Source: Candidatus Obscuribacterales bacterium
GTDB taxonomy: Bacteria > Cyanobacteriota > Vampirovibrionia > Obscuribacterales > Obscuribacteraceae
DNA: 64,000 nt
NCBI GenBank assembly: GCA_019747875.1
Contig: JAIEQI010000042.1
Coordinates: 1-64,000 of the forward strand
Direction of reading: 5' to 3'
In this document: in pieces, positions 16,541 to 26,978 of the stretch
Layout of the letters: the number at the start of each line of letters is the position of its first letter
Position numbering within the stretch: the stretch's first letter is position 1
Notes under the pieces: model-generated
Databases searched by the model: none
Told to the model about the DNA's origin: nothing
The model's input: the letters and a program-made list of their open reading frames with translations, nothing else
Made by a program: the position numbers and the translations under genes

Positions 16541-18783
16541 GCCGTCACCGCCTCAGCTTCTAGAGCCTTCGGGAGACGGAACCAGAATGTGCTGCCTTTA
16601 CCCTCCTCGCTTTCTACACCAATAGTACCCTTATGCTGTTCGATAATACCTTTGCAAATCGCCAAGCCGAGTCCTGTCCCTCCCTTGCGTTTTGCGTCGG
16701 AAACCTCGACCTGTTGGAAGCGTTCGAAAACAAGCGCTTTGTACTTTTCAGGGATGCCACGCCCACGGTCAATTACCCGTATTTCGACCCAATCGGCTTC
16801 CTCTTTCACAGCAAGGGTGACAGTACTATCTTTCGGTGAAAACTTTACCGCGTTAGACAGAAGATTAATCACAACCTGGATAATCCGATCGCTATCAGCG
16901 TACACTTTAGACTCGCTGGCTTCAGCCTCAATTTTGACCGAATGTTGATCGGCAAACGATCGGACTGATTCAACAGAACGCTCCACGATACTGGAAAGAT
17001 CGGTATTGTCGAACTGCATCTCGACCCGGCCAGATGCCAAACGCTCAACATCGAGAATGTCGTTAATCAGGTTGATAAGCCTGATTGTGTTGCGCTCGGC
17101 AATACTGACCATGCGTTCGCCCTTCTCATTTAGACTGCCGAGCATCCCAGTGTTTAACAAAGTAAGCGAACCGCGAATGGATGTAAGCGGTGTACGCAAC
17201 TCGTGGCTCACGGTAGAAACGAATTCACGCTTCAATTTTTCAAACTCTTGCCTTTCGGAAACGTCAAGAATATTCGCGATGTACCGTGTACCCTCGTTTG
17301 TTTCAAGCTGGGAAAGCGAAAACTCGACAGGAAAGAGTTCACCGTCAGCACGCATCATTTCCAGATCAGCAATGCGACCGGAAGCTTGTGCAAAGAGGTC
17401 CTCAATAAAATTATCCTCTGCCGCCATAAACTGTGGAAAAAGGATGCCGATGTTTTGGTCCAATACTGCCTCCGCAGGATAGCCGAAGGATTTCTCGGTT
17501 TGAGGATTAACAAGCTCAATCATTCCAAAGCGATCAATTACGATCAGCGATACAAGGGTGTTTTCAATAATGGATCGAACTCTGCGCTCACTTTCTTTCA
17601 ATGCCTCTTCGATCAGTTTGCGCTCGGTGATATCGTGAGCAACACAAAACATGGAGTTCTCAGATGGAGACCAGAATGCCGACCAGAGCACTGTCACAAT
17701 CGAACGGTCCTTGCGATATGTACGTGTTTCAAACGAAGCTGTTTGTTGCCCTTGGCGGAGAGCTCGCGTCGCAATGGCTGCATCTTCCACATCATCGCTG
17801 ATCACCAAATTCAAATAACGAGTTCCAATCAACTCCGAGGGTTCATATCCCCACAGTTTTCGGCAGGCAGGCGAAATCTTGGTGAATCTATTGTCGGAGT
17901 CAATGGAGCAAATCACATCGGCCGCATTCTCAACTATGGCGCGTTCCTTTCTGCTCGCCTCTGCTAAGGCATCAGCCATGTTATGAAAAACGGTGTCCAG
18001 TTGAGCTATCTCATCAGTACCTTTGATTGGCTCGGAAAGTTTTTCGTCACGCGCTAAACGGTTTGCATTATCTGTGAGAACAAATAAACGCTTTGTGATC
18101 CCGTTGCTGAAAAAGTACGAGAGCACAAATGTAAGACCGATGTTGAAGAGAACGCCGACAGCAAGAAATATGCGCACCAGTTGATCAGATTGTTTTCTTG
18201 CACTGGGACCGTCCTCTTCTATTTTTCGACTTTCCGAGGTCAGGTTGTCCAGCTCGGTACTTATATTCTTCGAAACGCCTTTCATCTCACTGTACAAACT
18301 TCTGACACGTGAAATGCCTTCACCGCCAATTTCGATGGCATCACGCGCGCTCGATAACAACTTTAGACCGGAATTTGTGTAGGTTTCTAGACGCTTCAAG
18401 CTATCTTTCTGAGACGGATTGCGCCCAACCAATTTCTTCATGTGCTTGAACTCGCGCGGAATCGAAGACACAATCGAGTCAAATCTTTCGCGAAAAAGTG
18501 GCGACTTGGTAAGAGCATATCCACCCATGGCAATGCCAGCATCGTGAAAGAGTCGCGACAAGGCACCGGACTCGTAAACAACGGTTTTGGAATGCATTTC
18601 CTGCCATGTCTTATATTCTGCTTGCCGGAGAAGCCCTGACAGGACGGCAAGAAAAACCAACTCGAACAACAAAGGGACCGCCACTAGAATCAGCCCTTTG
18701 TGCTTGATTTTGATATCGAGTTGCATTTTCTGCTGCTTACTTAAACGGAAATCGTTCTTACTGCGCAAATCAGAAGCGGTCAA
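16537..18783 (-). CDS. Membrane-bound sensor histidine kinase (sensor-HAMP-PAS-PAS-HisKA-HATPase)
   Basis: 748 residues. A first membrane helix (about 29-51) contains PLLFELVF, followed by a helical extracytoplasmic domain of about 150 residues (CHASE3-like), a second helix (about 205-227), HAMP, PAS (about 285-395, ending CVAHDITERK) and a second PAS (about 400-515, ending NILDVSERQ). The H-box SHELRTPL has its phosphoacceptor at His527. N-box INLLSNAVKFSP, G1 DRGRGIP, F-box VFERFQQV and G2 GGTGLGLAI are all present, so the kinase should be active. The downstream receiver overlaps it by 4 nt and is the probable partner. Confidence 0.93.
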   Translation of the reverse strand: MTASDLRSKNDFRLSKQQKMQLDIKIKHKGLILVAVPLLFELVFLAVLSGLLRQAEYKTWQEMHSKTVVYESGALSRLFHDAGIAMGGYALTKSPLFRERFDSIVSSIPREFKHMKKLVGRNPSQKDSLKRLETYTNSGLKLLSSARDAIEIGGEGISRVRSLYSEMKGVSKNISTELDNLTSESRKIEEDGPSARKQSDQLVRIFLAVGVLFNIGLTFVLSYFFSNGITKRLFVLTDNANRLARDEKLSEPIKGTDEIAQLDTVFHNMADALAEASRKERAIVENAADVICSIDSDNRFTKISPACRKLWGYEPSELIGTRYLNLVISDDVEDAAIATRALRQGQQTASFETRTYRKDRSIVTVLWSAFWSPSENSMFCVAHDITERKLIEEALKESERRVRSIIENTLVSLIVIDRFGMIELVNPQTEKSFGYPAEAVLDQNIGILFPQFMAAEDNFIEDLFAQASGRIADLEMMRADGELFPVEFSLSQLETNEGTRYIANILDVSERQEFEKLKREFVSTVSHELRTPLTSIRGSLTLLNTGMLGSLNEKGERMVSIAERNTIRLINLINDILDVERLASGRVEMQFDNTDLSSIVERSVESVRSFADQHSVKIEAEASESKVYADSDRIIQVVINLLSNAVKFSPKDSTVTLAVKEEADWVEIRVIDRGRGIPEKYKALVFERFQQVEVSDAKRKGGTGLGLAICKGIIEQHKGTIGVESEEGKGSTFWFRLPKALEAEAVTA

Positions 18784-19206
18784 ATTTATCCGACATTCTT
18801 CAAAGCATGGACACTATTATTATGCCCACTTTAGCGGCCCCCTCCTGCAGGTGACGTACACCCCGCTAGGTCGTTGCAGTCCTAACTGAGATATCCGAGC
18901 AGCAAGTACGCCTCCTGCAACTTATCTGCACCTGACATTCGACACTGGCATATCTATTTCAAACACTCTGGATATAGCCAATTGTGAGTCCGAAAAAGGC
19001 ACCATTTGAAGTGGCATGTCGTACACCACTACAGATGGTATCAACCGTATATCCAATTGGCACCGCCAGATTAGAATTATCCGAGCGGCTCAGCCTTATT
19101 CGCCAACGACCGTTCATCAGGAAAGATTCAAGGTTAATATAGTGAATGCTTGCTTGCACATCATTGTCAAGCGATGAGCATGAATCAAGATTGGAGACTT
19201 GTTCGA
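18784..19206. other. Intergenic region between kinase operon and helicase gene
   Basis: 423 bp between divergently transcribed genes, so it should hold both promoters. I see no strong hairpin, tandem repeat or credible small gene. A 66-codon minus-strand frame at 18959-19159 has no SD or recognisable content. Confidence 0.5.
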
Positions 19207-22200
19207 ATGGCTGAAATTGGCGAATCCAACCTGAGCGCTAACAACACCCAAGAAACAGCGTATTTTGGACTAAGTGAGCGAACCGAATCTGTGCAGAAGC
19301 GGATTCGTGAAGCGAAGCTTGCTATTGATGAAAGCCTCCTTTCAAAAATACTTTTTTCAAAATCGAAAGACGAGTTAGAAGCTGAATGGAAACAGAAGAG
19401 AACACAGTTTCCAGCTTCCGAGAACGAAATTCTCCAATCACTTCTAGACTGCAATAACCTGACTGAAGAAGATCTGATAATTTTGCTAGCCGCTGGTCCC
19501 GAGAATTTCGTGAGCAGCTCAGAGATTTTGAAGAAGGCTTCCCAACTAGGCACCCAATGCTTTGGAAAACGTGGCAAAAAATCCGCTCAAGGAAAGCTTG
19601 TCAAATTCGATCAAGAATCTGTCGCCGAGTTCCTATCACTCTCGCGAAGCGAAATATACGACGAACTGGATTCACGCATTGAGGGCTTTGCACGATGCGG
19701 TATCGACACAATCGATGCATTTGCAGATAACTACAGGCTAGAACGAGTAATGCCCTTGGAGCGCTGCCTGGTATTGCTTGCGGTGCCCAAAGAATTATGG
19801 GTAAAGCTGCCGAAGCAGCAATACGTCACCGAAATTCTGAAATTCGGTGAGCGCAGCATCATGGCCACAATCAACCAGGGGCCTCTCGTATACCTGCGCA
19901 TCACTCGCAGCTCAGCAACTCTCGATCTTACCGAGCTCTCTGGACCGAACAAACATGCCCAAGATATTTTAGAAACACTACTATCACCATCGGGCTCCGA
20001 CATTGAGGTAGACCCAGTTTTACTGTCTACTGTCCCGATGCTGGAACGACGAATTCGCAACCTCGTTCAAAAGAGCACCACTTTCAAGCGTGACACCGGG
20101 AAGCATGGGCTATTTCTCGGATTCCCCTTCATTGTGATGCGCACCCGTGGACTAGATGATAACAAAACGAAACTGCGCGTTGCTCCTGTACTGCTATTTC
20201 CAGCGCGGATTGATGCACCATTGGGCGGCAAGGCGAAGCTTACAATCTCAAGTTGTGATAGCGATGAGGTTCGCTTGAATCCAGCTCTGCCAGGCATACT
20301 CGGCTTGAGTCCGGCAGACGAAGAAAAGTGGAACGAAGCTTTAAATCAAGTCACAGCAAAGGAAGACATTTCTGCTATTGAAATCATTGATACCTTCGCT
20401 AAGTTTTGCGAGTACAACGACGAGGAGCTGGTTCAAGTCCCCGGCAAAGAGTATGTTTCCGAACTAGATAAAGCAGTCCTTTCATATTCAGCAGCACTCT
20501 TTCATTGTGATTTTTCAGGCAAGGCAGTTGCTGATGACTTACGCAATATAACTGGATTGCCAATGTCAGGGACGGCGCTAGAAGTCGCATTGAGAGTAGC
20601 CGAACGCGAACCAGAGCAGGATGAAACATGCGTGCTTGATACAAGCGGGCGTTTTGATCTCGACGACTTCGGAGTGATAACGGCTGACCCCAGCCAGGAA
20701 GCCGCGGTCCAACAATCACGGCAAGCAAAGGGTCTGCACATAGAGGGACCACCCGGCACCGGCAAGAGCCAAACAATCGTAAATATAATCGCAGATTGTG
20801 TCGCACGAAACGAAACGGTCCTTGTTGTCTGCCAAAAACAAGCCGCGTTAAGTGTGGTTGAACGGCGCTTGAAAGCTGAAGGACTCGGACGCCGATTGTT
20901 CTACATTACCGATATTACAAAAGATCGCCAGTCGGTGGTGAGGGCATTACGCGAACAATTGGATGAGCGTAACGCCGGACAAGGTGCTCCAGTTTTCCAG
21001 CTTCGCAAGGAACGAGCGAATCTCGTTTCGCGAATCCAAACACTGGAAGCTGAACTCAACAAATACCACACATCCCTACATCATATCGATGAAACAGTCG
21101 GATTGAGTTATCGCAGTATTTTATCCGAGCTGATCGAAATCGAATCAGCCGAATCGTTCATCATCAAGATTCCGAGCCTTCGCGCAAGTTTGAGAGATTA
21201 CGATCATGCTCGCACACTTGCCCTGGTTGAAGAATGCGTTTCGATCGCACATTTGTGGCTGGAATCAAAATTTGAGATCTCGCCTCTGCAAGATCTCAAA
21301 GTCTTCGCGCCAGACCATGCAGACGCACAAATGATCACGGCTGAATTCACCCGCTTTATGAAAGCGGAAGAACAGCGTTTTAAGACACTCGCCGAATATC
21401 CGCGCTCAGCAGACGTCGATGACGTTACCGTTTATGTTGCGTGGCTAAAGGAAAACGAAGAATACATCCGCGAGATTCCGAAGGATGTACGACTAAATCT
21501 CTCACGTTGGGCCGGTCATTTCTTTCCCGATGCAGAAACAAAGAGTTCAGTCGGAAGCGAAGCGATCAGCTCGTTGACAAAAGCCTCCGAAGCACTAAGC
21601 AAGCTTAATAAGTTTGATCACTCGCACCAGCTTTTTAGCATCCTGTCCGCCGTTCCAATGGGCGTCCTGAAAAAGTACATTTGGATAACAACTTCAGCTT
21701 TGTCTGAAGGAGGGTTGCTCAATCAAATCAATCCGCTTCGCGCTCTTAATCGCTATCGCCTCGGTAACATTTTGCGATCCTATAAACTGCGCACAAATGA
21801 AAAGACAATGCATGAATTTCTGCGCGCCGCAACTCTCGAACGCGAGTTGCGCCCACACCGACAACTGGTTGAGCAAATCAACAATACACTTGGTTTGGAA
21901 ACGCCTGATCAAGCGCTCGACCTCTATCATCTTCAAAACGCCATTTCAATTTTGCTCAACCAGCTTGCTCCCGTTGCTGAACTTTCACAGAAACTGCGCT
22001 CCTGCCCATTGCCATACCAAGCTCGAGAGTTTGCAAAGCGATCTGAGTCAACGGCCTTTGATGAATTCTCAACTGTTCTGAAAGGTGTAATTAAACGTCA
22101 CGCAGTAAAAACGGAAAGCCTAAATTGTTTAAGTAGGCTAGCGCAATGGTTTGACGATGAGTGGCTGCAAGCGCAGAAGAAAGTCATTTCATCAGGAAAA

Positions 22201-24210
22201 GGCAACATTGAGGCGTCGCGCCACATGCATCGTTTCCTTTCTACGATAATTCCATTTCAAGAATTCAGATTGCGCTCTCAATCATTGAGCCGAGATGCCC
22301 TAGACATATTTGCGTCTCTGCGCGAACATGAGGCTCACTTACTCTCAGCACAAGGCTTCCCCAAAGGTGATGAGCTAAAAGTCGCATTGGACGCGTCAGT
22401 ATGGGGGACTTTGGCAAACCAAACAACAGCAAGTCAATTACAATTCTCACCGACGGCAAGCGTTGATTTACTAAAACGAATCCGCCGAATCATTAGAAGA
22501 GAAGCATGCCTTGCTTGGAAGAGCACGCTTGAAACTAATGAGCCTGTCCTCACGATATCAAAAGAAGAAATCAATTATAAAGTGAAGTCTCTGGCTGAGG
22601 CGGAAGAACAGCTCCGAAATCTAAATCGAAGAATCTTGGCCGAGCCAACGCCTGAAGCAACGATTGCAGCTCCAAAGAAATGGGAAGACATAACCAGATT
22701 AAGTGGAGCCCGCGCCAAAAGACTGCGCGAACTTGTTGCTACAGGTACGAAGCTCGGCTTGATGAGCCTGCGTCCAATCTGGCTTATGAATCCGGAAACA
22801 GCGAGCCGATTGCTGCCTCTGACGGCCGGACTATTCGATGCAGTAATCTTCGACGAAGCATCGCAGCTTTTGGTCGAATATGCATTGCCAACACTTTTCC
22901 GCGCCAAGCGCGCTATCGTAAGCGGCGATGAAAAGCAAATGCCACCACCAAACTTCTTTGCCGCACGTGTGGAAAGTGATGAGGCTTTGGCAGAAGACGA
23001 AGAAATCGATGAAACGCTTCCACAATCAGAGCGTGATCGCATGGAAGAGTCACTGAACCGTCGAGAGATAAAAGATTGCCCAGATCTGCTGAACCTGGCC
23101 AGCGCCGTGCTGCCTTCCAGATCATTGCAGATCCACTATCGCTCAGAATTCCGCGAGTTGATTGCGTTTTCCAACTCGGCGTTCTATTCGGGAACCTTAA
23201 GCATTCCAAGCAAACATCCTGCGAAAGTTATTAAGAACGTTCGCCCGATCGAAGTCATAAACGTCAACTCCGTTTATGACAAACAAGTCAATCGCGGCGA
23301 AGCTCTCAAGGTGGCAGAAGTTCTCAAAAACATCTGGATGATGCCTGCTTCAAAACGCCCAACTGTTGGGGTTGTCTCATTCAATCTCAAACAGGCAGAT
23401 TTGATTGAGGAAGTCTTGGAAGATTTGGCAGCCAGAGACGAGAGCTTCAAACGAGCATTCGAAGAGGAGTCCAACCGCACAGAGGACGGCGAAGATCTGG
23501 GATTCTTCGTAAAGAACCTCGAAAACGTCCAGGGTGATGAACGAGACATCATTATATTCTCCACGACATTTGGATTCGATCCGACAGGCAATTTCCGGCG
23601 CAATTTCGGCAGACTCGGACAAGACGGCGGAGAGCGCCGCCTCAACGTAGCTATCACTCGGGCGAAACGCAAAATTATTCTCGTCACCTCTCTGCCGACT
23701 GAGAAGATCTCAGAATACCTAAGACACAACGGTAATCCCGCAATTCCGAGAGATTACGTGCAAGCGTATATGGATTATGCACAAAAGATCTCCAACGGCT
23801 CACTTGTCGAAGCAGAAAGGAGCCTCGGGCGCCTGGCAGCTAGCGATGATATTCGTGCACGCCTTGAGGCGAAGGTTGAAGATCCCTTTATCGCTGATGT
23901 AGCTAATTACATTCGCAGCCTCGGCTATGAACTTGTTACACGCGAGAAAGAAGCAAACGATGCATTCGACATCGACATCGCCGTCGAGAATCCAAAGACA
24001 GGACTCTTTGGAATCGGCATCGAATGCGACGCACCACAGCACCGATTGCTTGCCAGCGCAAAACATCGTGAGTTGTGGCGGCAGACAGTGCTCAGCCGAT
24101 CGATTCCACAAATTCATCGGATTAGCTCTCGCGAGTGGTATCAAAAAAACGACCGAGAGAAACAGCTTTTGCGCGAAGCAATTGTAAAAGCATTTGCTGG
24201 AGGTGCATAG
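19207..24210 (+). CDS. Superfamily 1 helicase fused to Vsr-like (MTES_1575-type) nuclease, candidate defence protein
   Basis: About 1667 residues from the ATG at 19207 (GGAG 10 nt upstream); in-frame starts at 19150, 19174 and 19180 are possible. The N-terminal 500 residues resemble the DUF4011 region (GLFLGFPFIVM, RVAPVLLFPARID). The SF1 helicase core has Walker A GPPGTGKS (514-521), a long helical insert, Walker B FDEAS (D1216-E1217), GDEKQMPPP, VQGDERD and NVAITRAKR (from 1480). The C-terminal 110 residues carry DIDIAV (1588-1593) and GIECDAPQH (E1606, D1608), the restriction-endonuclease-like fold with acidic active site seen in DUF4011-helicase-Vsr proteins, some of which are antiphage. 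It is followed 1 bp later by a HEPN-like partner. Confidence 0.8.
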   Translation: MAEIGESNLSANNTQETAYFGLSERTESVQKRIREAKLAIDESLLSKILFSKSKDELEAEWKQKRTQFPASENEILQSLLDCNNLTEEDLIILLAAGPENFVSSSEILKKASQLGTQCFGKRGKKSAQGKLVKFDQESVAEFLSLSRSEIYDELDSRIEGFARCGIDTIDAFADNYRLERVMPLERCLVLLAVPKELWVKLPKQQYVTEILKFGERSIMATINQGPLVYLRITRSSATLDLTELSGPNKHAQDILETLLSPSGSDIEVDPVLLSTVPMLERRIRNLVQKSTTFKRDTGKHGLFLGFPFIVMRTRGLDDNKTKLRVAPVLLFPARIDAPLGGKAKLTISSCDSDEVRLNPALPGILGLSPADEEKWNEALNQVTAKEDISAIEIIDTFAKFCEYNDEELVQVPGKEYVSELDKAVLSYSAALFHCDFSGKAVADDLRNITGLPMSGTALEVALRVAEREPEQDETCVLDTSGRFDLDDFGVITADPSQEAAVQQSRQAKGLHIEGPPGTGKSQTIVNIIADCVARNETVLVVCQKQAALSVVERRLKAEGLGRRLFYITDITKDRQSVVRALREQLDERNAGQGAPVFQLRKERANLVSRIQTLEAELNKYHTSLHHIDETVGLSYRSILSELIEIESAESFIIKIPSLRASLRDYDHARTLALVEECVSIAHLWLESKFEISPLQDLKVFAPDHADAQMITAEFTRFMKAEEQRFKTLAEYPRSADVDDVTVYVAWLKENEEYIREIPKDVRLNLSRWAGHFFPDAETKSSVGSEAISSLTKASEALSKLNKFDHSHQLFSILSAVPMGVLKKYIWITTSALSEGGLLNQINPLRALNRYRLGNILRSYKLRTNEKTMHEFLRAATLERELRPHRQLVEQINNTLGLETPDQALDLYHLQNAISILLNQLAPVAELSQKLRSCPLPYQAREFAKRSESTAFDEFSTVLKGVIKRHAVKTESLNCLSRLAQWFDDEWLQAQKKVISSGKGNIEASRHMHRFLSTIIPFQEFRLRSQSLSRDALDIFASLREHEAHLLSAQGFPKGDELKVALDASVWGTLANQTTASQLQFSPTASVDLLKRIRRIIRREACLAWKSTLETNEPVLTISKEEINYKVKSLAEAEEQLRNLNRRILAEPTPEATIAAPKKWEDITRLSGARAKRLRELVATGTKLGLMSLRPIWLMNPETASRLLPLTAGLFDAVIFDEASQLLVEYALPTLFRAKRAIVSGDEKQMPPPNFFAARVESDEALAEDEEIDETLPQSERDRMEESLNRREIKDCPDLLNLASAVLPSRSLQIHYRSEFRELIAFSNSAFYSGTLSIPSKHPAKVIKNVRPIEVINVNSVYDKQVNRGEALKVAEVLKNIWMMPASKRPTVGVVSFNLKQADLIEEVLEDLAARDESFKRAFEEESNRTEDGEDLGFFVKNLENVQGDERDIIIFSTTFGFDPTGNFRRNFGRLGQDGGERRLNVAITRAKRKIILVTSLPTEKISEYLRHNGNPAIPRDYVQAYMDYAQKISNGSLVEAERSLGRLAASDDIRARLEAKVEDPFIADVANYIRSLGYELVTREKEANDAFDIDIAVENPKTGLFGIGIECDAPQHRLLASAKHRELWRQTVLSRSIPQIHRISSREWYQKNDREKQLLREAIVKAFAGGA

Positions 24211-24211
24211 A

Positions 24212-25732
24212 ATGCAAACCTGGAACCAAAACAATAACTTTGTAAATGATGACCGAACCCAAAGCATCATTCAGCTGTTAGAACAGACTACAGCAGCTTC
24301 CAGTTTGCCATTCAAGAAAACTGAATTGCTCCCGTTCTTGCGGAAGATCGAAAAAACAATTACAGAGCACGACACACTGCGCAATCAATCAGTCATCGTT
24401 TACTGGTCTTCAGACGATGCATCGTGGTTGGCACCAGCAAGAGCACAGATGAGCACGCTCGTTCAATCTACTCTTGCTTGTTCTAGTTTTTCGGAGCACC
24501 GAAAAGGTTCGCAGGAGGAATTCTGTTTCATTGCAATGAGCAAGGAACTGAGCGTTTTGGTCTATGGACAAACAACAGAATCAGGACTTAGCGACCCCCG
24601 ATACCAAGCTTGCATCTCGTTCGATCCACATTCAATAAAACGAGTTTATCAGATGCTTTCGCTCTACTGGGAGTTCGCAGATCCACACGAGGCTGATAAA
24701 CTCGGCGAAGCCGTTTCCAAAATCCCAACAATTCAAACCTTAGCCCACTTCAGCAATTCACTCGGGAATGATTGGATGGCACTCAGTGCTCCACCACCAG
24801 CTCCGAAACAGTCCCCGGCGCCCCCGGGAGAATCGAGCCCGCGAGCACGACGAATAGTGAAACAAGAAGCAGCACAAAGCCCACAAGCAACTTCAAATGA
24901 TTGGCAAACGCGATTAGCAACTGACTATCCATATCCGATCGCAAATCCGTATAGAACACTGGAATGCATAACCGAAGCGTCAGAGAAATACAAGGAACAA
25001 CTAAGACTTGTAGAGAACTTATTAGCGCTGCTCGCAGGTTTGTCGCTGGCAATAACGGCACCGAATGATCCCAGTATCGTCTCTGTACTGAAGAGCTCAA
25101 TAATGACCGGGGTGTCTGTTGGGCACTGGCGAGAGCTAATCCGGAAATGTTCAGCTATATGGAAAGACTCGTCCACCAAAGATATTCCGCTTGCAAAAGC
25201 AATTCTCGAACTCCGGGTTGAACTCGTTGAAAGAGGCTTTGGCAAAGCAATCGAACAACTTGTTCGAGCTCGCAACGACTTTGCACATCATCGCGGTCCA
25301 ACAGCAGAATCACAGATTGAAAAAGAGACTGTCAGACTTGCTGAGCTCCTCTCAACCGCTATTGAACAAACGTCATTTCTTTGCGATTACCCAATGAAGA
25401 TCGTGAGATCCATTGACGTGCTGCCAACCGGATCAATCAAAATGATCTGCCTGAAAGCAACAGGAGATCACCCGGCCCTTCGACAGGAAGAACTCCGCAT
25501 GAATCGCGGCTTTCCAAAAGGCCAGCTCATTCTAAATGCAGGCAACAATAATTGGCTGTCGCTATATCCATTCCTCTCACAAGACATTTGTCCAAAGTGC
25601 GGCAGTATGGAGATTTACTTATTGGACAAATGGAAATTCGACAAAAATATCATCTACCTGCGCAGCTTCGAACGCGGACACACTCAAGAATCCACAGCGA
25701 TCTCGGACGCTCTAAAAGCACTGTGTAAGTGA
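24212..25732 (+). CDS. HEPN-motif protein paired with the helicase-nuclease
   Basis: 506 residues; ATG at 24212 has GGAGGT 7 nt upstream, and the start lies 1 bp past the helicase stop. I do not recognise the whole. Residues 1-185 form a mixed alpha/beta domain. Residues about 190-230 are a Pro/Ala/Ser linker. Residues about 245-400 are helical and contain RARNDFAHHRG, where R354-N-D-F-A-H359 fits the R-x4-6-H motif of HEPN ribonucleases. A C-terminal domain has one CPKCG knuckle and a GH near the end. HEPN proteins commonly pair with helicases or nucleases in antiviral and abortive-infection units, so an RNA-cleaving or dimerising partner is plausible. The motif alone does not prove catalysis. 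Confidence 0.6.
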   Translation: MQTWNQNNNFVNDDRTQSIIQLLEQTTAASSLPFKKTELLPFLRKIEKTITEHDTLRNQSVIVYWSSDDASWLAPARAQMSTLVQSTLACSSFSEHRKGSQEEFCFIAMSKELSVLVYGQTTESGLSDPRYQACISFDPHSIKRVYQMLSLYWEFADPHEADKLGEAVSKIPTIQTLAHFSNSLGNDWMALSAPPPAPKQSPAPPGESSPRARRIVKQEAAQSPQATSNDWQTRLATDYPYPIANPYRTLECITEASEKYKEQLRLVENLLALLAGLSLAITAPNDPSIVSVLKSSIMTGVSVGHWRELIRKCSAIWKDSSTKDIPLAKAILELRVELVERGFGKAIEQLVRARNDFAHHRGPTAESQIEKETVRLAELLSTAIEQTSFLCDYPMKIVRSIDVLPTGSIKMICLKATGDHPALRQEELRMNRGFPKGQLILNAGNNNWLSLYPFLSQDICPKCGSMEIYLLDKWKFDKNIIYLRSFERGHTQESTAISDALKALCK

Positions 25733-25950
25733 AGAACTAAGTTACTGCAGTTTTGTGCACAGCCCAGTGTGTAAACTCGCATATTGGTCTGCGCATACGT
25801 GTCAATTTTGCGGATCTTGTCCACAAGTTGGCTAAGCAGGATAAATCCATTCACCGCTTCAAAGCTCTGCCACCGGCAGACGAATCAGACGTTTTCGTCT
25901 GACAGGCTTTGTTGCGAGCTTGGGAGCTGATGGGTTAGGGGGATCAAACT

Positions 25951-26925
25951 ATGGCAGCCGATAGACCTGAAGCAGAAGATAAAGCAGATTCGTCAGGACC
26001 AAGCTCAAGTGCGCTATATAATGAAGCCTTCAGCAGCGTGACAAGCTCATGGAAAGACAGTGTGATTCAAAGGAATCAAGATTCAACATCTCAGAAGCTA
26101 CCTGAGATAAAGATAGAAGAATCTAAGAAGCCCGATTCAAATCCGTTGCACCCAAACACTAAACCCTTAGATATGGGTCCTGATAATGCAACGAAACCGA
26201 CCGCGACACAAGGATCGAAAGCTTTGATGGCGTTTTTTTCAGCACCTGAGGTTGAACAACACAAGGATGGTAAAGGTTCACTGAGCCTTGATGCGTTGAA
26301 CTTGGTTCAAACTGAAGCGAAGTCGAAAGGAAATGAGCAACTGCTATCTGCAGCTGAATTTGTAAAACGTCATTTCGATTCTCTGAGCAGAATGAGTGAC
26401 GATGATGCAATTACGGAAAATCCAGTTATCTCAAAGGACGATCTGAAACAGCTGCCTATCTACGAACGCGGCATGAAAGACGGGTATTTCCTTCCGTACC
26501 AAGACCCTCGACTTGGAAGAAAAGACTACCTTGAGTACGTTGCGAAGGGCGCTAGTATCGGAGCTGGTGTTCAGGCCGTTGCCACCGCCTTTGGCCCAGC
26601 AGTTTACGCTGTCGGTACGATTGTGGCTATGCCTGCGGCTTTTGCCGGAGCCGCTGCTGGATTTATTGGAGGAAATGTACTTGGCGAACACATAGAGGGA
26701 ACAAGAAATGCCCTCTTATCCTATCCGCTAGGGATGGCTGGTTTGTTTGGCGGCATAGCTGCAGGAACCACAGCAGCGTTCTATGCATGGGGTCCAACGC
26801 TTGGAGGCGCTATGGGATACTACATGGTCGCACAACATGGACATAAAAGATGGGATCGTGAAGAACGTCCGGCCTACGAAGCAATGTTCAATGAAATGCG
26901 TAAGTTGAGATTCGCATCAATTTAG
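25951..26925 (+). CDS. Unknown protein with acidic N-terminus and Gly/Ala-rich membrane segment
   Basis: 324 residues with a GGGGG SD. Residues 1-180 are hydrophilic and probably disordered (MAADRPEAEDKADSSG). Residues about 200-300 are Gly/Ala-rich and hydrophobic (GASIGAGVQAVATAFGPAV, AAAGFIGGNVLG, GMAGLFGGIAAGTTAAFYAW), compatible with two or three membrane helices. There is no signal peptide. The layout of acidic N-terminus plus glycine-rich hydrophobic block recurs in the PHP protein and the two giant proteins of this window. No function can be assigned. Confidence 0.6.
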   Translation: MAADRPEAEDKADSSGPSSSALYNEAFSSVTSSWKDSVIQRNQDSTSQKLPEIKIEESKKPDSNPLHPNTKPLDMGPDNATKPTATQGSKALMAFFSAPEVEQHKDGKGSLSLDALNLVQTEAKSKGNEQLLSAAEFVKRHFDSLSRMSDDDAITENPVISKDDLKQLPIYERGMKDGYFLPYQDPRLGRKDYLEYVAKGASIGAGVQAVATAFGPAVYAVGTIVAMPAAFAGAAAGFIGGNVLGEHIEGTRNALLSYPLGMAGLFGGIAAGTTAAFYAWGPTLGGAMGYYMVAQHGHKRWDREERPAYEAMFNEMRKLRFASI

Positions 26926-26978
26926 TTGCAAGATATAAGGTATTTGCAATTAGCTGGTCAGAAGCCATTATGGCAAGA

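Noticed and set aside
25885..25902. Terminator TCAGACG-TTTT-CGTCTGA after the HEPN-motif gene
   Set aside because: The stem is only 7 bp and no T-tract follows; it is also 150 bp past the stop.
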